From Flavobacteriaceae bacterium (GTDB taxonomy: Bacteria; Bacteroidota; Bacteroidia; Flavobacteriales; Weeksellaceae): a stretch of 37,983 nt of DNA. The translations under genes were made by a program, and so were the position numbers. The notes beneath the pieces are model-generated. The model was not told the origin of the DNA. It did no database searches and saw only the letters and a program-made list of their open reading frames with translations. The stretch covers positions 1 to 37,983 of the forward strand of contig JAUMXI010000013.1 of the NCBI GenBank assembly GCA_030529185.1, read 5' to 3'. Positions 34,569-37,983 of this stretch are shown here, in pieces. Numbering within the stretch: position 1 is the first letter of the stretch; every line of letters begins with the position of its first letter.

Positions 34569-34628
34569 ATGTATAGTTTTTAATTTTTTATTAAATCTTT
34601 TGCTAATTTACAAAATATACAGGAAAAT

Positions 34629-34657
34629 AAAAAGCAATTTCAATGAAACTGCTTTTT
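34629..34657 (-). terminator. Terminator after metG
   Basis: Arms AAAAAGCAATTTC and GAAACTGCTTTTT (34629-34641 and 34645-34657), one mismatch, 3-base loop, 11 bases past the metG stop on the minus strand. Confidence 0.7.
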
Positions 34658-34668
34658 AAGTATTAAAA

Positions 34669-36699
34669 TTACCCTATTTCCATACCATTTTCCACTTTAT
34701 CTTCTGGTGTTACGAAAGAGAGTTTTCCATCAGGTTTTGTGGTGAGAAGAAGCATCCCTTGACTTTCGATGCCACGGATTTTTCTCGGTGCAAGGTTGAG
34801 GAGAATCATCACTTGTTTCCCAATAATTTCTTCGGGGGTAAAACTCTCTGCAATGCCCGATACCACAGTACGAACATCTACACCTGTATCCACTTTGAGT
34901 TTCAAAAGTTTATCTGCTTTTTCTACTTTTTCAGCTTCTAAAATAGTAGCCGTTCTAAGGTCTATTTTTGTAAAATCGTCAAACTGAATTTCTTCTTTCA
35001 TTGGGTTTGCGTTAGGGTTGGTTTTTTTATTATTAATTTTTGTATTTTCTAATTTTTGTATCTGAGCTTCAATCACATCGTCTTCTATTTTAGAGAAAAG
35101 CAACGATGCCTCGTTGATGATATGCCCAGATTTTATTAGTTCAGAATTTTGTTCTAAATCGCTCCAATTCGCTTTTTCAACATTGAACATCGTAAGCAAT
35201 TTTTCCGAACTAAACGGCATAAATGGTTCGCAAAGTTGAGCCAAAGCCACTGAAATTTGAGCCCCAATATAAAGCGATTGAGCCGTTTTTTCTGGCTGGT
35301 CTTTGATGGTTTTCCAAGGCTCTTCGGTTTGAAGATATTGATTCCCAAATCTTGCCAAATTCATCAGAGAAGATAAAGCGTTTCTGAACTCGTATTTATC
35401 TAAAAATTCGTGAATTTCGGCAGCTGTTTTTTGAATTTCTTTTAATTCTTCGGTGGGCTTCCCTTGTGGAATTTCACCATTATAATATTTATGAATTAAA
35501 ACTGCTACTCTATTGATAAAATTTCCGAAAATCCCTACCAATTCCGAGTTGTTTTTGGTCTGAAAATCTTTCCAAGTAAAATTATTATCCTTAGTTTCAG
35601 GAGCAGATGACAGCAGGGCGTATCTCAATACATCTTGCTGATTCGGGAAATCTTCCACATATTCGTGAGCCCAAACCGCCCAATTTCTGGAAGTAGAAAT
35701 TTTGTCATTTTCAAGGTTCAAAAATTCAAAGGCAGGTACATTTTTCGGCATAATATAATCACCGTGTGCTTTCATCATGGCAGGGAAAATAATGCAGTGA
35801 AATACAATATTATCCTTTCCGATGAAATGAATTAAATCCGAATTTTCATTTTGCCAATAATCTCTCCAGTCTTTACCATTTTTCTCTGCCCATTCTTTGG
35901 TAAAGGAAATATAGCCAATAGGGGCATCAAACCATACATAAAGCACTTTTCCATCGGCATCAGGAAGCGGCACAGGCACGCCCCAATTCAAGTCTCTGGT
36001 CATTGCTCTTGGTTTCAGTCCATCGTTAAGCCAAGATTTTACCTGTCCATATACATTGGGTTTCCAGTCTTCTTTATGTCCTTCAATAATCCATTCGTTA
36101 AGGAAATTTTCATATTCATTTAATGGTAAATACCAGTTTTTCGTTGGTTTTAAAGTCGGTACATTTCCGCTCAACATAGATTTTGGACGAATGAGTTCTG
36201 TGGGCGAAAGTGTAGCACCACATTTCTCACACTGGTCTCCGTAGGCGTTTTCATTACTACATTTAGGGCAAGTTCCTACGATGTATCTATCCGCTAAAAA
36301 CTCTCCTGCTTGTTCATCATAAAACTGTTCTGAAACCTCCTCGGTAAATTTCCCATTTTCATACATTTTTAGGAAAAACTCCGATGCCGTTTCGTAATGT
36401 TTTTTAGAGGTGGTTCTTGAATATTCGTCAAAAGAAATTCCTAAATCTTCAAAAGATTTTTTGATGATTTCGTGGTATTTATCCACTACATATTGTGGCG
36501 TAATGCCTTCTTTTTTCGCACGGATAGTAATGGGAATTCCGTGTTCGTCCGAACCACAAATAAAAGCCACATCATTGCCCATTCTACGCTGAAATCTTGC
36601 ATAGACATCAGCGGGAATATACACTCCTGCCAAATGCCCAATATGCACAGGTCCATTGGCATAAGGCAAAGCGGCGGTAATCATCTTTCTTTCTGACAT
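34669..36699 (-). CDS. metG: Methionyl-tRNA synthetase with C-terminal tRNA-binding domain
   Basis: Charges tRNA-Met, including initiator tRNA. 676 residues from the ATG at 36699: class I HIGH motif in [14 protein letters not shown] (about 12-25), a zinc knob CPKC...CEKC (about 145-170), [18 protein letters not shown], the variant KMSKS as KISTS (DKISTSRNW, about 340), an anticodon-binding helical domain and a C-terminal EMAP/OB tRNA-binding domain (about 575-676, with [20 protein letters not shown] and [16 protein letters not shown]). The first zinc pair is complete. A longer frame from a TTG (36717) was rejected because the TTG lies in the TATCTTTG -7 box. Confidence 0.96.
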   Translation of the reverse strand: MSERKMITAALPYANGPVHIGHLAGVYIPADVYARFQRRMGNDVAFICGSDEHGIPITIRAKKEGITPQYVVDKYHEIIKKSFEDLGISFDEYSRTTSKKHYETASEFFLKMYENGKFTEEVSEQFYDEQAGEFLADRYIVGTCPKCSNENAYGDQCEKCGATLSPTELIRPKSMLSGNVPTLKPTKNWYLPLNEYENFLNEWIIEGHKEDWKPNVYGQVKSWLNDGLKPRAMTRDLNWGVPVPLPDADGKVLYVWFDAPIGYISFTKEWAEKNGKDWRDYWQNENSDLIHFIGKDNIVFHCIIFPAMMKAHGDYIMPKNVPAFEFLNLENDKISTSRNWAVWAHEYVEDFPNQQDVLRYALLSSAPETKDNNFTWKDFQTKNNSELVGIFGNFINRVAVLIHKYYNGEIPQGKPTEELKEIQKTAAEIHEFLDKYEFRNALSSLMNLARFGNQYLQTEEPWKTIKDQPEKTAQSLYIGAQISVALAQLCEPFMPFSSEKLLTMFNVEKANWSDLEQNSELIKSGHIINEASLLFSKIEDDVIEAQIQKLENTKINNKKTNPNANPMKEEIQFDDFTKIDLRTATILEAEKVEKADKLLKLKVDTGVDVRTVVSGIAESFTPEEIIGKQVMILLNLAPRKIRGIESQGMLLLTTKPDGKLSFVTPEDKVENGMEIG

Positions 36700-36714
36700 A
36701 TTTCTTATTTTTTG

Positions 36715-36722
36715 CAAAGATA
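36715..36722 (-). promoter_or_regulatory. -7 box for metG
   Basis: TATCTTTG on the minus strand matches TAnnTTTG, 15 bases before the ATG at 36699, implying a very short leader. Confidence 0.5.
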
Positions 36723-36833
36723 ATTAATTATCGTAGATTGGGAATTAAATAATATTATAAAAAATATGTTTAATTAAGAATAAGATTTAAGATATTCTTG
36801 GATAAGCGTGAAAAATAGAAATTTTAAGCTTGT

Positions 36834-36863
36834 AAAAAAGCAGCCTTTTTAGACTGCTTTTTT
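36834..36863 (-). terminator. Terminator after the deoxyhypusine-synthase-like gene
   Basis: Arms AAAAAAGCAG (36834-36843) and CTGCTTTTTT (36854-36863) with a 10-base loop, 14 bases past the stop on the minus strand. Confidence 0.85.
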
Positions 36864-36877
36864 ATTTTTATTGATGA

Positions 36878-37852
36878 TTAATTCTCTAAAACATAGCTGA
36901 ATACCAATGGTGCTACGATAGTTGCATCGGATTCTATGATGTATTTTGGCGTGTCAATATCTAATTTACCCCAAGTGATTTTCTCATTCGGAACAGCCCC
37001 TGAGTAAGAACCATAAGAAGTGGTAGAATCAGAGATTTGGCAGAAATAAGACCAGAACGGAATATCGTGCATTTCCAAATCTTGATAAAGCATCGGCACT
37101 ACGCAGATTGGGAAGTCCCCAGCAATTCCCCCTCCGATTTGGAAGAAACCAACGCCTTTACCACTGCTATTTTTAGTGTACCAATCGGCAAGGTAAGTCA
37201 TATATTCAATTCCTGATTTCATTGTAGAAGGTTTTAATTCTCCTTTAATACAATAACTTGCGAAAATATTTCCCATTGTAGAATCTTCCCAACCTGGTAC
37301 TACGATAGGCAAATTCTTTTCTGCTGCTGCCAACATCCAAGAATCCTCTTTCGGAATTTCATAATACTGCTCCAACACGCCAGAAAGCAACATTTTATAC
37401 ATATATTCGTGTGGAAAGTAGCGTTCGCCCTTGGTTTCGGCATCTTTCCAAATTTCAAAAATATGCTTTTGTAATCTTCTAAACGCTTCCTCCTCTGGGA
37501 TACAAGTGTCGGTCACTCGGTTCAGACCTTTTTCCAACAAATCCCATTCGTCTTGTGGCGTCAAATCTCTATAATTCGGCACTCTTTTATAGTGAGAATG
37601 TGCCACGAGGTTCATTAAATCTTCCTCCAAATTCGCTCCTGTGCAAGAGATAATATCCACTTTGTCTTGACGAATCATCTCGGCTAAAATTTTCCCCAAT
37701 TCAGCGGTAGACATCGCTCCTGCAAGGGTAATCATCATTTTTCCGCCATCTTTTAAATGGGCAACATAGCCTTTGGAAGCATCAACCAAAGAAGCTGCGT
37801 TAAAGTGCAAATAATATTTTTCAATAAATTCGGTAATCGGTTTATTACTCAT
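36878..37852 (-). CDS. Bacterial deoxyhypusine-synthase-like protein
   Basis: 324 residues of the deoxyhypusine synthase family (NAD-dependent transfer of an aminobutyl group from spermidine). Conserved segments: ITLAGAMSTAELGKIL (about 40-55), DIISCTGANLEEDL (about 64-77), VVPGWEDSTMGN, GFFQIGGGIAGDFPIC and ITWGK, whose Lys (about residue 296) corresponds to the catalytic Lys of eukaryotic enzymes (SWGK). Bacteria lack eIF5A, so the acceptor must differ; homologues have been reported to make homospermidine-type polyamines. Flavobacterial copies often lie beside speA/speB, but the window ends 131 bases upstream of this gene and shows none. Expected function: polyamine metabolism, substrate not determined. 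Confidence 0.8.
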   Translation of the reverse strand: MSNKPITEFIEKYYLHFNAASLVDASKGYVAHLKDGGKMMITLAGAMSTAELGKILAEMIRQDKVDIISCTGANLEEDLMNLVAHSHYKRVPNYRDLTPQDEWDLLEKGLNRVTDTCIPEEEAFRRLQKHIFEIWKDAETKGERYFPHEYMYKMLLSGVLEQYYEIPKEDSWMLAAAEKNLPIVVPGWEDSTMGNIFASYCIKGELKPSTMKSGIEYMTYLADWYTKNSSGKGVGFFQIGGGIAGDFPICVVPMLYQDLEMHDIPFWSYFCQISDSTTSYGSYSGAVPNEKITWGKLDIDTPKYIIESDATIVAPLVFSYVLEN

Positions 37853-37875
37853 TTCCTTAAATTTTTATGTTTCAG

Positions 37876-37883
37876 CAAAAGTA
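37876..37883 (-). promoter_or_regulatory. -7 box for the deoxyhypusine-synthase-like gene
   Basis: TACTTTTG on the minus strand matches TAnnTTTG, 23 bases before the ATG. The rest of the right end (37884-37983) shows no gene; a TAATTTTG at 37975-37982 on the plus strand may belong to a divergent gene beyond the window. Confidence 0.5.
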
Positions 37884-37983
37884 AGTAAAATTTGTTTAAC
37901 TTTCCGTAGAAACGATTATATTTTGTAATGCTATTGCTAGTGTTTGATAAATATTTTCTTTTCTACTTTGGAAATAATTTTGT

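Overview
The window is about 38 kb of AT-rich (roughly one-third GC), gene-dense chromosome from a Flavobacteriales bacterium. The gldK-gldL-gldM-gldN set (type IX secretion and gliding motor), a long-form NusB, FadL-like and SusC/TonB-type outer-membrane proteins, and repeated Bacteroidota promoter boxes (TAnnTTTG, sometimes with TTG 19 bases upstream) all support this. I lean towards a Weeksellaceae-like organism (Riemerella/Chryseobacterium relatives), but the sequence alone does not fix the genus. No tRNA, rRNA, IS element, prophage or CRISPR array was found. Most of the window is core genome.

Layout. 1-1780 (minus): nusB-yajC-tsaE followed by the 5' end of an unidentified gene that carries a G12 tract and runs off the left edge. 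1920-5487 (plus): an exported GH73-type glucosaminidase, then an SGNH-hydrolase/MBOAT acyltransferase pair that looks like a cell-envelope O-acylation unit. 5564-6001 (minus): a small lipoprotein. 6216-8816 (plus): alaS. 8880-11252 (minus): a Tyr/Asn-rich lipoprotein and a FadL-like porin, divergent from proS (11365-12840, plus). 12883-15065 (minus): idi-gcvT-exported hypothetical. 15191-17316 (plus): serA and a DAHP synthase/chorismate mutase fusion. 17320-17495 (minus): a DUF4177-like mini-gene with an apparent one-base frameshift. 17600-22553 (minus): lpd, a TonB-dependent receptor and gap. 22690-23538 (plus): panC. 23576-32894 (minus): a DAO-type FAD enzyme, gldN-gldM-gldL-gldK, glmS, a half-length glycogen-synthase-like protein and rdgB. 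33001-33381 (plus): an acyl-CoA thioesterase. 33423-37852 (minus): tpiA, a TerB-like protein, metG and a bacterial deoxyhypusine-synthase-like protein.

How the genes work together. The central block joins UDP-GlcNAc precursor supply (glmS) to the type IX secretion motor with no visible terminator between them, so the two may share a transcript. GldL and GldM keep the charged and polar motor residues known from Flavobacterium johnsoniae at the same numbers. Three aminoacyl-tRNA synthetases, two glycolytic enzymes, and serine, aromatic, pantothenate, isoprenoid and glycine-cleavage genes make up the housekeeping background.

The least ordinary signals are the G12 tract at the left edge (a candidate phase-variable gene), the DUF4177 mini-gene whose ATG is one A out of frame, a 79-bp interrupted inverted repeat between two divergent genes, face-to-face overlapping promoters upstream of proS, and the SGNH/MBOAT pair. 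Several start codons were moved from upstream TTG codons to internal ATGs, because four of those TTGs lie inside the promoter -7 box itself.
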